From NCBI GenBank assembly GCA_035547055.1, contig DASZVN010000219.1, forward strand, positions 1-29,628: a stretch of DNA of 29,628 bases. Reading direction: 5' to 3'. Origin of the DNA: DASZVN01 sp035547055. GTDB taxonomy: Bacteria; Pseudomonadota; Alphaproteobacteria; Rhizobiales; Methylopilaceae. Shown piece by piece: positions 16,566-24,254 of this stretch. A model generated the notes under the pieces. The model had not been told where the DNA came from, searched no databases, and saw only the letters and a program-made list of their open reading frames with translations. Made by a program: the position numbers and the translations under genes. Numbering within the stretch: the first letter of the stretch is position 1; the number at the start of each line of letters is the position of its first letter.

Positions 16566-16647
16566 GGCGACACCTTCTGAATGATGGGCGAGGCGTCCGA
16601 AAGCGGGCCGCCTGGAGGCCGGTGCGCCGGCCTCGTCGGCGACGGGA

Positions 16648-17037
16648 TCAAACACGGCGGCGCTTGCGGGGCCGGCAGCCGTTGTGCGGGATCGGGGTCA
16701 CGTCGCGGATGGCGGTGACGGTGAAGCCCGCGGCCTGGAGCGCGCGCAGCGCCGATTCGCGGCCGGAGCCGGGCCCGCGCACCTCGACCTCGAGCGTGCG
16801 CATGCCGTGCTCGGCCGCCTTCTTGGCCGCATCCTCGGCCGCGACCTGGGCGGCGTAGGGGGTCGACTTCCGCGAGCCCTTGAAGCCCATGGTGCCGGCC
16901 GACGACCACGACACCGCATTGCCCTGCACGTCGGTGATGGTGATCATCGTGTTGTTGAAGGTGGCGTTCACATGGGCGACGCCCGACACGATGTTCTTGC
17001 GCTCGCGACGGCGGACGCGGGTGACTTCCTTGGCCAT
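16648..17037 (-). CDS. rpsK: 30S ribosomal protein S11
   Basis: The 129-residue S11 is a component of the small-subunit platform. It has the family core GVAHVNATFNNTMITITD, WSSAGTMGFKGSRKSTPYAAQ and the basic C-terminus IPHNGCRPRKRRRV. AAGGAA precedes the ATG. It is separated from rpsM by 128 bases, an unusually wide gap for these two genes, filled largely by a long imperfect hairpin. Confidence 0.97.
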   Translation of the reverse strand: MAKEVTRVRRRERKNIVSGVAHVNATFNNTMITITDVQGNAVSWSSAGTMGFKGSRKSTPYAAQVAAEDAAKKAAEHGMRTLEVEVRGPGSGRESALRALQAAGFTVTAIRDVTPIPHNGCRPRKRRRV

Positions 17038-17094
17038 TCTTGTTCCTTCGAACGATATCGACGCCGCCGTGATGCCAGCGGCTCCACCTGGGTT

Positions 17095-17164
17095 CGCGAA
17101 TAGCGAGATCGCGAGTAGCGAATAGGGGAACGTTCTATTCGCTATTCGCTACTCTCTATTCGCG
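17095..17164. repeat. Roughly 70-base imperfect inverted repeat between rpsM and rpsK
   Basis: The left arm (17095-17125) and right arm (17135-17164) are nearly exact reverse complements, about 30 bases each with a few mismatches and one bulge, around a loop of 9 bases. Each arm is built from short units such as GCGAATAG and AGTAGCGA, so there are internal direct repeats as well. In the minus-strand transcript it starts within two bases of the rpsM stop and would form a very stable stem-loop before rpsK. It may be a dispersed palindromic element, an RNA-stability barrier or a partial terminator. Confidence 0.8.
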
Positions 17165-17165
17165 C

Positions 17166-17534
17166 CTACTTCTTCTTGCCGGCAATCGGCTTCGCCTTGC
17201 CCTTGCGGGTGCGGGCGTTGGTGTGGGTGCGCTGGCCGCGCACCGGCAGGCCGCGGCGATGGCGCAGCCCGCGATAGGCGCCGAGATCCATCAGCCGCTT
17301 GATGTTCATCGCGACTTCGCGGCGGAGATCGCCCTCGACGACATAGTCGCGGTCGATCACCTCGCGGATCTGGATCACCTCGGCATCGGTGAGCTGGCTC
17401 ACCCGGCGCTCGGCCGGGATCGACACCTTGCGGCAGATCTCCTCCGCCTTGGTCTCGCCGATGCCGTGAATGTACTGCAGCGCGATCACAACGCGCTTGT
17501 TGGTTGGGATGTTGACGCCAGCGATGCGCGCCAC
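17166..17534 (-). CDS. rpsM: 30S ribosomal protein S13
   Basis: The 122-residue S13 binds 16S rRNA in the head and contacts the P-site tRNA. It starts ARIAGVNIPTNKRVVIALQYIHGIG and ends in the basic tail GLPVRGQRTHTNARTRKGKAK. The start codon is GTG with a strong GAGGAGG site just upstream. It is the first gene after the adk gap, which carries a promoter candidate, so it probably heads an internally transcribed alpha operon (rpsM-rpsK-rpoA-rplQ). Confidence 0.97.
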   Translation of the reverse strand: MARIAGVNIPTNKRVVIALQYIHGIGETKAEEICRKVSIPAERRVSQLTDAEVIQIREVIDRDYVVEGDLRREVAMNIKRLMDLGAYRGLRHRRGLPVRGQRTHTNARTRKGKAKPIAGKKK

Positions 17535-17685
17535 GTGCCCGCCTCCTCTACCCGGCCGGTTCGGCCCTATCGTTCAAGCAGGAATTGAAACTCGATCCGC
17601 AACGGCTTCCGACAACGCGCAAAACGGCGCCGGATCGCCGCCTCCGACGTCCAGCACCGACAAGCTTTCGAATGTCGAGTGCCGG

Positions 17686-17714
17686 GATCTAGGCAGTCTG
17701 CGGCTCGAAGTCAA
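17686..17714 (-). promoter_or_regulatory. Candidate sigma70-type promoter of the alpha operon
   Basis: On the minus strand TTGACT (17714-17709) and TAGATC (17691-17686) are separated by exactly 17 bases. They lie in the 198-base gap between adk and rpsM, leaving a leader of about 145 bases before the rpsM GTG. This would let rpsM, rpsK, rpoA and rplQ be transcribed apart from the upstream genes. Confidence 0.6.
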
Positions 17715-17732
17715 CCGCATGATGCCCCTGGA

Positions 17733-18329
17733 TCAACGGGCCACGAGGTCGCCTCCGACGGCCGCGTCGATCGCCGCGGAGACGGCCTCGATCGCGCCCA
17801 TGCCGTCGACCGTCTTCAGCAGGCCGCGGTCGCGGTAATAGGCGATCAGCGGCTCGGTCTGGCGGCGGTAGTTGTCGATGCGGCCCTTCAGCACCTCGGC
17901 GGTATCGTCGTCGCGGACCGGCTTGCCTGCCGCCCGCATCTCCCGCACCCGGTTGTCGACCCGCTGGAGCAGCGCCGCCTCGTCGACCGAGAGCGCCACT
18001 GCGGCGTCGAGGTCGAGCCGATTCTCGTGCAGCATGCGGCCGAGTGCCTCGGCCTGGGCGACGGTACGGGGAAAGCCGTCGAGGACGAAGCCGCGCGCGC
18101 AGTCGGCGTGGCGGATGCGGTCGGCGACGATTGCCACCACCACGTCGTCCGGCACGAGGTCGCCGCGCGCCATGATGGCCTGCGCCTTCTTGCCGATTTC
18201 GCTGCCTTCCGCCACGGCGGCGCGCAGCATGTCCCCGGTCGAGAGATGGGCGATGCCGTGACGCTCCGCCAACCGAACCGCCTGGGTCCCCTTCCCCGCC
18301 CCCGGCGGGCCCAGCAGAATCAGCCTCAT
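17733..18329 (-). CDS. adk: Adenylate kinase
   Basis: The 198-residue enzyme balances ATP + AMP with 2 ADP. The P-loop is GPPGAGKGT (7-15), followed by STGDMLRAAV for AMP binding and GFVLDGFPRT. The LID region between RVDNRVREM and DDTAEVLKGRI is short and lacks zinc cysteines, the short-form Adk seen in many alphaproteobacteria. The ATG overlaps the secY stop (ATGA), so translation is probably coupled to secY, as expected for this conserved pair. Confidence 0.97.
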   Translation of the reverse strand: MRLILLGPPGAGKGTQAVRLAERHGIAHLSTGDMLRAAVAEGSEIGKKAQAIMARGDLVPDDVVVAIVADRIRHADCARGFVLDGFPRTVAQAEALGRMLHENRLDLDAAVALSVDEAALLQRVDNRVREMRAAGKPVRDDDTAEVLKGRIDNYRRQTEPLIAYYRDRGLLKTVDGMGAIEAVSAAIDAAVGGDLVAR

Positions 18330-19663
18330 CGCCGCTTTTCCACCCTCAGCTTGGCTTTCTTGATCAGCCCTTCGTACTGGGCAGCATAGAGATGCCCCTG
18401 GACCTGCGCCACGGTGTCCATCGTGACGCTGACCACGATCAGGAGCGAGGTGCCGCCGAAATAGAATGGCACCGCGGCATAGGAGATCAGCATCTCCGGG
18501 AACAGGCAGACCGCGGCGAGGTAGATCGCGCCGATCACCGTGATGCGGGTCAAGACGTAGTCGATGAAGGACGCGGTGCGCTCCCCGGGCCGGATGCCGG
18601 GAACGAAGCCGCCGTATTTCTTGAGGTTGTCGGCGGTCTCGGTCGGATTGAACACGATCGCCGTGTAGAAAAAGGTGAAGAAGATGATCAGCGCGACGTA
18701 CAGCGCCATGTAGAGCGGCTGGCCGTGGCCGAGATAGGCGGTGATGGTGGTGAGCCAGCTCGGCCCGCCGGTCGAGGCGAAGCTCGCCGCGGTGGTCGGC
18801 AGCAGGAGGAGCGAGGACGCGAAGATCGGCGGGATGACGCCCGAGGTGTTGAGCTTCAGCGGCAGGTGCGAAGACTCGCCGCCGGACATCCGCGTCGCCG
18901 AGACCTGGCGCTTCGGATACTGGATCAGGATGCGGCGCTGCGCCCGCTCCATGAACACGCAGAACGTGACCACCGCGACGACCATCACGATCACGGTCAG
19001 GATGACGGCGGTCGAGAGCGCGCCCTGGCGGCCGAGCTCCAGCGTGCCGGCGACCGCGTTCGGCAGGCCGGCGACGATGCCCGCCATGATGATGAGCGAG
19101 ATGCCGTTGCCGATGCCGCGGGCCGTCACCTGCTCGCCGAGCCACATCAGGAAGATGGTGCCGCCGGTCAGGGTGATGACGGTGGTGATGCGGAAGAACC
19201 AGCCGGGATCGGCGACGACGTTGGTCGCGCCTTCGAGGCCGACCGCGATGCCGTAGGCCTGGATCGCGGCCAGGAAGACAGTCCCATAGCGGGTGTACTG
19301 GTTGATGACCTTGCGGCCCTGCTCGCCCTCCTTCTTGAGCTGCTCCAGCCGCGGCGACACCGTCGTCAGGAGCTGGATGATGATCGAGGAGGAGATGTAC
19401 GGCATGATGTTCAGGGCGAAGATGGCCATGCGGCCGACCGCTCCGCCCGAGAACATGTTGAACATGCCGATGATGCCGTTCTGCTGGTGCTGGAACACCT
19501 GCGCGAGCGCATCGGGATTGATGCCGGGGAGCGGGATGTAGGTCCCGAGCCGGTAGACGACCATCGCGGCGAGGGTGAACCAGATCCGCTTCTTCAGTTC
19601 GCTCGCCTTGGCGAAGGCCGAAAAGTTCAGGTTCGCCGCAAGCTGCTCAGCAGCCGATGCCAT
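18326..19663 (-). CDS. secY: Protein translocase subunit SecY
   Basis: The 445-residue SecY forms the pore of the SecYEG translocon, with ten predicted membrane helices. Conserved segments include YRLGTYIPLPGINP (first helix and plug side), NIMPYISSSIIIQLL, RGIGNGISLIIMAGI, the cytoplasmic loop segment QYPKRQVSATRM, and FNPTETADNLKKYGGFVPGIRPGERT. The ATG at 19663 gives the normal N-terminus; a longer frame runs to 19729 but is not needed. A 223-base gap containing two hairpins separates it from rplO, wider than is usual in the spc operon. Confidence 0.97.
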   Translation of the reverse strand: MASAAEQLAANLNFSAFAKASELKKRIWFTLAAMVVYRLGTYIPLPGINPDALAQVFQHQQNGIIGMFNMFSGGAVGRMAIFALNIMPYISSSIIIQLLTTVSPRLEQLKKEGEQGRKVINQYTRYGTVFLAAIQAYGIAVGLEGATNVVADPGWFFRITTVITLTGGTIFLMWLGEQVTARGIGNGISLIIMAGIVAGLPNAVAGTLELGRQGALSTAVILTVIVMVVAVVTFCVFMERAQRRILIQYPKRQVSATRMSGGESSHLPLKLNTSGVIPPIFASSLLLLPTTAASFASTGGPSWLTTITAYLGHGQPLYMALYVALIIFFTFFYTAIVFNPTETADNLKKYGGFVPGIRPGERTASFIDYVLTRITVIGAIYLAAVCLFPEMLISYAAVPFYFGGTSLLIVVSVTMDTVAQVQGHLYAAQYEGLIKKAKLRVEKRR

Positions 19664-19689
19664 TTGAAGTCCGCTCCCGCTCCGAGACC

Positions 19690-19714
19690 ACCTGCCCCAC
19701 TTACGCAGGCAGGT
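19690..19714. repeat. Hairpin in the secY leader (ACCTGCC stem)
   Basis: ACCTGCC (19690-19696) pairs with GGCAGGT (19708-19714) around an 11-base loop, about 27 bases before the secY ATG on the minus strand. It would lie in the 5' leader of secY. Its function is unknown. Confidence 0.35.
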
Positions 19715-19856
19715 CGCCCCGCGATGCATGAGGATGCCGGCCCGCCCGAGGACGGACCGGCTCCAATAGAATGGTAGTCGGCGGCAAGATCAACAACGAC
19801 CGCGCCGCAGGCCCGCAGCGCCGTATGGCGGACATCGCCTGCGATGCCCGCCCCGG

Positions 19857-19875
19857 GGGCAAGCCTCGCTTGCCC
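19857..19875. repeat. Hairpin downstream of rplO, palindrome type B
   Basis: GGGCAAGC (19857-19864) pairs perfectly with GCTTGCCC (19868-19875) around CTC. It starts 11 bases past the rplO stop on the minus strand. It resembles the element at 14999-15021 and may limit read-through into secY. Confidence 0.5.
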
Positions 19876-19886
19876 ACCCTACAGGG

Positions 19887-20375
19887 TCAGGCCTCTTCGG
19901 CAGCGGCCTCGGCGGCCGGCGCCAGCACCTTCACCGAGCCGCCGGCCTTCTCGATCGCGGCGACCGCCGATTTCGACGCCTTGGCGACCTCCAGCGTCAG
20001 CTTTGCGGTCAGCTCGCCGTTGCCGAGGATCTTCACCCCGGCGAGCGGCTTCGACAGCACGCCGGCGGCGACCAGGCTCTCCACGGTCACCGGCTGGGCG
20101 GCGTCGATCTTGCCGGCGTCGACGGCGGCCTGGAGGCGGCCAAGGTTCAGCTCGTTCAGCTCGCGGCGGAAGATGTTCACGAAGCCGCGCTTCGGCAGGC
20201 GGCGATGGAGCGGCATCTGGCCGCCCTCGAAGCCCTTCACGGCGACGCCGGTGCGCGCCTTCTGGCCCTTGACGCCGCGGCCCCCGGTCTTGCCCTTGCC
20301 GGAACCGATACCGCGGCCGATGCGCATCCGGCCCTTCGCGGCGCCGGGATTGTCACGCAGGTCATTGAGATCCAT
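19887..20375 (-). CDS. rplO: 50S ribosomal protein L15
   Basis: The 162-residue L15 opens with the glycine- and lysine-rich GRGIGSGKGKTGGRGVKGQ region and PLHRRLPKRGF, which pack into 23S rRNA. The C-terminal globular half includes VKILGNGELTAKLTLE. A short Ala/Glu tail ends the protein. It follows rpmD as in the standard spc operon. Downstream comes the wide repeat-bearing gap before secY. Confidence 0.96.
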   Translation of the reverse strand: MDLNDLRDNPGAAKGRMRIGRGIGSGKGKTGGRGVKGQKARTGVAVKGFEGGQMPLHRRLPKRGFVNIFRRELNELNLGRLQAAVDAGKIDAAQPVTVESLVAAGVLSKPLAGVKILGNGELTAKLTLEVAKASKSAVAAIEKAGGSVKVLAPAAEAAAEEA

Positions 20376-20442
20376 GTCGCTCGCCCTTCCTGGCGTTGTC
20401 GCTCGGCCGGGTGCCCGGCCTCACTCGCGTTGCGGCTTTCGC

Positions 20443-20652
20443 CTATTCCTCGACCACCCGCACGAGGTGGGCGACCTTGGCGATCATGCCGCGGATCGCA
20501 GGATTGTCGGGCATGGTCTTCCGGCGGCCGATCTTGTTGAGGCCGAGGCCGATCAGCGTCTGGCGCTGGTGGGCCGGCCGGCGGATCGGGCTGCCGGTCT
20601 GCTCGACGGTGATGGTCTTGGCCGCCCCGGCGGCCTTGCTAGCCTTGGCCAT
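20443..20652 (-). CDS. rpmD: 50S ribosomal protein L30
   Basis: The 69-residue L30 has the family core TITVEQTGSPIRRPAHQRQTL, then GLGLNKIGRRKTMPDNPAIRGMI. The start at 20652 (MAKASKAAG) has GAGG upstream and avoids overlap with rpsE. The longer frame to 20667 would overlap the end of rpsE. The N-terminus carries about ten extra small residues before the first strand. Confidence 0.95.
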   Translation of the reverse strand: MAKASKAAGAAKTITVEQTGSPIRRPAHQRQTLIGLGLNKIGRRKTMPDNPAIRGMIAKVAHLVRVVEE

Positions 20653-20663
20653 CGCGATGCTCC

Positions 20664-21236
20664 TCACGCCTCCGCGGCGGCATCGGCGTCGGCGCCGATG
20701 CGACGCGCCTGCAACGCCGAGACCTTGAGGTTGCGGCGGGAGGCGACCGAGCGCGGACTGTCCTCGCGCTTCAGCGCCTCGAAGGTTGCGCGCACCATGT
20801 TGTAGGGGTTCGACGAGCCGAGCGACTTCGCCACCACGTCCTGCATCCCGAGGGTCTCGAACACGGCGCGCATCGGGCCGCCGGCGATGATGCCGGTACC
20901 GGCCGAGGCGGCGCGAAGCAGCACCTTGCCGGCGCCCCAGCGGCCGTGGACATCGTGATGGAGCGTGCGGCCTTCGCGGAGCGGCACCCGGATCATCGCG
21001 TGCTTCGCGGCCTCGGTCGCCTTGCGGATCGCCTCAGGCACCTCGCGCGCCTTGCCGTGGCCGTAGCCGACCCGGCCCTTCTGGTCGCCGACGACGACGA
21101 GCGCGGCGAAGCCGAAGCGCCGGCCGCCCTTCACCACCTTGGCGACGCGGTTGATGTGGACCAGCTTGTCGACGAACTCGCTGTCGCGCTCTTCGCCGCC
21201 GCCCCGCGACGAACGCTCTCTCGGCTCACGTGCCAT
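20664..21236 (-). CDS. rpsE: 30S ribosomal protein S5
   Basis: The 190-residue S5 takes part in decoding fidelity and mRNA unwinding at the entry site. The double-stranded RNA-binding domain contains VDKLVHINRVAKVVKGGRR and VVVGDQKGRVGYGHGKA. The C-terminal domain contains GTGIIAGGPMRAVFE and the SNPYNMVRATFEAL stretch. A charged Arg/Glu-rich N-terminal extension is typical. It lies 24 bases after rplR. Confidence 0.97.
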   Translation of the reverse strand: MAREPRERSSRGGGEERDSEFVDKLVHINRVAKVVKGGRRFGFAALVVVGDQKGRVGYGHGKAREVPEAIRKATEAAKHAMIRVPLREGRTLHHDVHGRWGAGKVLLRAASAGTGIIAGGPMRAVFETLGMQDVVAKSLGSSNPYNMVRATFEALKREDSPRSVASRRNLKVSALQARRIGADADAAAEA

Positions 21237-21260
21237 GGGTCTGTCCTTGTCTCCGGGGCG

Positions 21261-21626
21261 TCAGAAGTTGAGGCCGCCCTCGCGGGCGCCGTCGGCCAGC
21301 GCCTTGACGCGGCCGTGATAGAGATAGGCGCCGCGGTCGAACACGACGTCGGTGATGCCGGCGCTCTTGGCCCGCTCGGCGATGAGCTTGCCGACCGCGG
21401 CCGCGGCGGCCTGGTCGGCGCCGGTCTTGAGCTCGGCCTTCAGCCCCTTTTCGAGCGAGGATGCGGCGGCGAGCGTCGTCCCCTGCGCATCGTCGATCAG
21501 TTGCACATAGATGTGCTTCGAGGAGCGGAACACCGACAGGCGCGGCCGCACGCTCGACGAGCCGCGGGTGAGCGCCCGCCTGACCCGGGCCTTGCGGCGT
21601 GCGGTTGCCGCCGAATTCTTCGCCAT
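21261..21626 (-). CDS. rplR: 50S ribosomal protein L18
   Basis: The 121-residue L18 binds 5S rRNA. It has the basic N-terminal region and the core RPRLSVFRSSKHIYVQLIDD, followed by AAAVGKLIAERAKSAGI and the end motif FDRGAYLYHGRVKALADGAR. Length and order between rplF and rpsE are standard. Confidence 0.96.
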   Translation of the reverse strand: MAKNSAATARRKARVRRALTRGSSSVRPRLSVFRSSKHIYVQLIDDAQGTTLAAASSLEKGLKAELKTGADQAAAAAVGKLIAERAKSAGITDVVFDRGAYLYHGRVKALADGAREGGLNF

Positions 21627-21638
21627 CGTACGGCTCCG

Positions 21639-22172
21639 TTACTTCTTCTTGCCTTCCTTGCGGAAGATGAACTCGCCGCGGTAGCGCACGCCCTTGCCCT
21701 TGTAGGGCTCGGGCTTGCGGAACTCGCGGATCTCGGCGGCGACCTGGCCGACCTTCTGGCGGTCGATGCCAGACACCACGACCTCGGTCGGCCGCGGGCA
21801 GGCGATCGTGATCCCTTCCGGGATCGGGTAGACCACGTCGTGGCTGTAGCCCAGCGCCAGCGTCAGGGTCTTGCCCTGGACCGCTGCGCGGTAGCCGACG
21901 CCTTCGATGTCGAGCCGCTTCTCGAAGCCGGCGGTGACGCCGGTCACGAGATTCTGCACCATGGTGCGCGACATGCCCCACATCGAGCGGGCGCGCTTGG
22001 TCTCCTCGCGCGGATCGACCTTGAGCTGGCCGTCCTCGAGCTTGGCGACGATGTCGCCGTGCAGCTCGAAGGCGAGCTGGCCCTTCGGTCCCTTCATGGT
22101 GACGGTTTGCCCGTCGAGGCTGGCGGTGACCCCCTGCGGGACCGCGACCGCCCTTTTGCCGATGCGCGACAT
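21639..22172 (-). CDS. rplF: 50S ribosomal protein L6
   Basis: The 177-residue L6 has two related domains. The opening SRIGKRAVAVPQGV and MKGPKGQLAFELH belong to the first. The second has VEGVGYR-like GVGYRAAVQGKTLTLALGYS and ends with the RNA-binding signature PEPYKGKGVRYRGE. It lies near the factor-binding site of the large subunit. Normal spc operon position. Confidence 0.97.
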   Translation of the reverse strand: MSRIGKRAVAVPQGVTASLDGQTVTMKGPKGQLAFELHGDIVAKLEDGQLKVDPREETKRARSMWGMSRTMVQNLVTGVTAGFEKRLDIEGVGYRAAVQGKTLTLALGYSHDVVYPIPEGITIACPRPTEVVVSGIDRQKVGQVAAEIREFRKPEPYKGKGVRYRGEFIFRKEGKKK

Positions 22173-22208
22173 CTCTCGCGACTCCGTTCTCTCGCCCGCC
22201 CTGCCCGA

Positions 22209-22607
22209 TCAGAAGATCGTGCAGAGCACTTCGCCGCCGACGTTCGCATCGCGCGCCGCGTGGTCGGCCATGACGCCGCGCGGCGTCGAGACGATCGCGA
22301 CGCCGAGGCCGTTGGCGACCCGCGGCAGGTTCTTGGCCGAGGCGTAGACGCGCCGGCCCGGCTTCGACACCCGGGCGATCTCGCGGATCACCGGCGTGCC
22401 GTCGAAATATTTCAGCTCGATCTCGAACTCGCTGCGGCCGGCGCCGAACTCGGTCGTCGAGTAACCGCGGATATAGCCTTCGGCCTGCAGCACGTCGAGC
22501 ACGCGGGCGCGGAGCGCCGAGCCCGGAGTCGAGACGGAATTCTTGCGCCGCATCTGCGCGTTGCGGATGCGGGTCAGCATATCGCCGAGCGGGTCGACCA
22601 TCGCCAT
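22209..22607 (-). CDS. rpsH: 30S ribosomal protein S8
   Basis: The 132-residue S8 binds the central domain of 16S rRNA. It opens with DPLGDMLTRIRNAQMRRK and ends with the signature STPRGVMADHAARDANVGGE. Two in-frame ATG codons are two residues apart; AAGGAG nine bases before the first favours 22607. In E. coli S8 represses the spc operon by binding near rplE; I did not identify an equivalent site here. Confidence 0.96.
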   Translation of the reverse strand: MAMVDPLGDMLTRIRNAQMRRKNSVSTPGSALRARVLDVLQAEGYIRGYSTTEFGAGRSEFEIELKYFDGTPVIREIARVSKPGRRVYASAKNLPRVANGLGVAIVSTPRGVMADHAARDANVGGEVLCTIF

Positions 22608-22620
22608 CGATCGCGTCTCC

Positions 22621-22926
22621 TTACCAGCTCGACTTGACGAGGCCGGGGATCAGGCCCGCCGACCCGAGCTCGCGCAGTGCGATCCTCGAAATCCCGAGCT
22701 TGCGGTAGTAGCCGCGCGGGCGGCCGGTCATCTCGCAGCGGTTGCGGATGCGGCTCGGCGCCGAGTTGCGCGGCATCTCGGCGAGCTTGAGGCGCGCCGC
22801 GAAGCGCTCCTCCATCGGCTTCGACTCGTCGTTCGCGACCGCCTTCAGCGCGGTGCGCTTGGCAGCGTAGGTCGCGGCCATCCGGCGGCGCCGGTTGTTC
22901 TTCTCGACGGAACTCTTCTTCGCCAT
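22621..22926 (-). CDS. rpsN: 30S ribosomal protein S14 (zinc-free type)
   Basis: The 101-residue S14 is the long form without the zinc-binding CxxC pairs. It has the basic N-terminus EKNNRRRRMAATYAAKR and the signature RNRCEMTGRPRGYYRKLGI. It assembles in the small-subunit head. It lies 13 bases from rpsH and 22 bases from rplE. Confidence 0.96.
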   Translation of the reverse strand: MAKKSSVEKNNRRRRMAATYAAKRTALKAVANDESKPMEERFAARLKLAEMPRNSAPSRIRNRCEMTGRPRGYYRKLGISRIALRELGSAGLIPGLVKSSW

Positions 22927-22948
22927 CGCTCAGTCTCTCCAGCCCGCC

Positions 22949-23509
22949 TCAGGTCCGGAACGGGAAGTTCAGCGCGGTCAACAGCTCGCGCGCTTCCTCG
23001 TCCGTCTTGGCCGTCGTGCAGACGATGATGTCCATGCCCCAGACCTGCTCGACGCGGTCGTAGTTGATCTCGGGGAAAACGATGTGCTCCTTGATGCCGA
23101 AGGCGTAGTTGCCGCGGCCGTCGAAGCTCTTCGGATTGAGGCCGCGGAAGTCGCGCTGGCGGGGCAGCGCGATCGTGACCAGCCGGTCGAGGAACTCCCA
23201 CATCCGCGCCTTGCGGAGCGTCACCTTGGCGCCGACCGCCTGGCCCTCGCGGAGCTTGAAGGTCGCGATCGACTTGCGGGCCCGTGTCACCACCGGCTTC
23301 TGCCCGGCGATCAGCGCGAGGTCGCCTGCGGCCGAGGTCGCCTTCTTGGAGTCCGCGACCGCTTCGCCGATGCCCATGTTGAGCACGATCTTGTCGAGCC
23401 GCGGCACTTCGAGCGCGTTCTTGTAGGCGAAGCGCTCGACCAGGCGCGCCCGCACCGTGTCGTCGTAATAGCGCTTGAGCCGCGGCGCGTAGTCGGTGGT
23501 ATCAAGCAT
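22949..23509 (-). CDS. rplE: 50S ribosomal protein L5
   Basis: The 186-residue L5 binds 5S rRNA in the central protuberance. Conserved segments are PRLDKIVLNMGIGEAVADSK, GQKPVVTRARKSIATFKLREG and RGLNPKSFDGRGNYAFGIKE. The ATG at 23509 gives the standard N-terminus and overlaps the end of rplX by 8 bases, which suggests coupling. The upstream extension in the same frame is rplX antisense-frame noise and was dropped. Confidence 0.97.
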   Translation of the reverse strand: MLDTTDYAPRLKRYYDDTVRARLVERFAYKNALEVPRLDKIVLNMGIGEAVADSKKATSAAGDLALIAGQKPVVTRARKSIATFKLREGQAVGAKVTLRKARMWEFLDRLVTIALPRQRDFRGLNPKSFDGRGNYAFGIKEHIVFPEINYDRVEQVWGMDIIVCTTAKTDEEARELLTALNFPFRT

Positions 23510-23819
23510 CGATCCGCTCTCCCGAGCGCTTGGCGACACGCACCTTGGTGCCGTCGTCGAGGATCTTGAAGCCGACGCGGGTCGGCTTGCCGTTCTCCGG
23601 GTCGGCGAGCGCAAGGTTCGACAGGTGGATCGTCGCCTCCTTGCGGATGAGGCCGCCCTCCTGCTGCGCGGTCTGGCGCTGGTGACGGACGACGACGTTG
23701 ACGCCCTGCACCACCGCCCGCCCGGCCGTGGGATCGACCCGCAGCACCTCGCCGGTCTTGCCCTTGTCGCGGCCGGCGAGGACGACGACCTTGTCGCCCT
23801 TCCTGATCTTGGCCGCCAT
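23502..23819 (-). CDS. rplX: 50S ribosomal protein L24
   Basis: The 105-residue L24 has the KOW motif region KIRKGDKVVVLAGRDKGKTGE at its N-terminus, then VVQGVNVVVRHQRQTAQQEGG. It is an assembly-initiating protein of the large subunit. The ATG at 23819 shares one base with the rplN stop (TGATG). The end overlaps the rplE start. Confidence 0.96.
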   Translation of the reverse strand: MAAKIRKGDKVVVLAGRDKGKTGEVLRVDPTAGRAVVQGVNVVVRHQRQTAQQEGGLIRKEATIHLSNLALADPENGKPTRVGFKILDDGTKVRVAKRSGERIDA

Positions 23820-24187
23820 CACAGCACCTCCGGCGCGAGCGAGATGATCTTCATCTGGTTGCGGGCACGAAGCTCGCGCGGCACCGGCCCGAAGATGCGG
23901 GTGCCGATCGGCTCGCCGTCCTTGTTGATGAGGACGGCGGCGTTGCGGTCGAAGCGGATCACCGAGCCGTCGGGCCGGCGGATGTCCTTGGCGGTGCGGA
24001 CGACGATCGCCTTCATGACGTCGCCCTTCTTCACGCGGCCGCGCGGGATCGCCTCCTTGACCGAGACGACGATGACGTCGCCGACCCCGGCATAGCGCCG
24101 CTTGGCCCCGCCCAGCACCTTGATGCACATCACCCGCCGCGCGCCGGAATTATCGGCGACGTCGAGGCTCGTCTGCATCTGGATCAT
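23819..24187 (-). CDS. rplN: 50S ribosomal protein L14
   Basis: The 122-residue L14 starts with MIQMQTSLDVADNSGARRVMC and has the signature region GDVIVVSVKEAIPRGRVKKGDV. It lies at the intersubunit bridge B8. Length is exactly the usual 122. The 67-base gap to rpsQ is slightly larger than others in this half of the operon and shows nothing notable. Confidence 0.97.
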   Translation of the reverse strand: MIQMQTSLDVADNSGARRVMCIKVLGGAKRRYAGVGDVIVVSVKEAIPRGRVKKGDVMKAIVVRTAKDIRRPDGSVIRFDRNAAVLINKDGEPIGTRIFGPVPRELRARNQMKIISLAPEVL

Positions 24188-24254
24188 GGCGTGCCGCCTT
24201 TCCGTGTTGCCGGAGCGGTATCCCTAAAGGACCCCATCCGGTTGGCCTTCTCGT

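Noticed and set aside
17095..17164. The short repeats between rpsK and rpsM as a small CRISPR array.
   Set aside because: The units are too short and irregular, there are no spacers, the arrangement is a palindrome, and no cas genes are nearby.
19664..19886. A secY promoter on the minus strand near 19765-19795 (TTGATC or TTGTTG with a TCTATT or CATTCT).
   Set aside because: No pair combines good hexamers with good spacing, so it is too weak to list as a feature.
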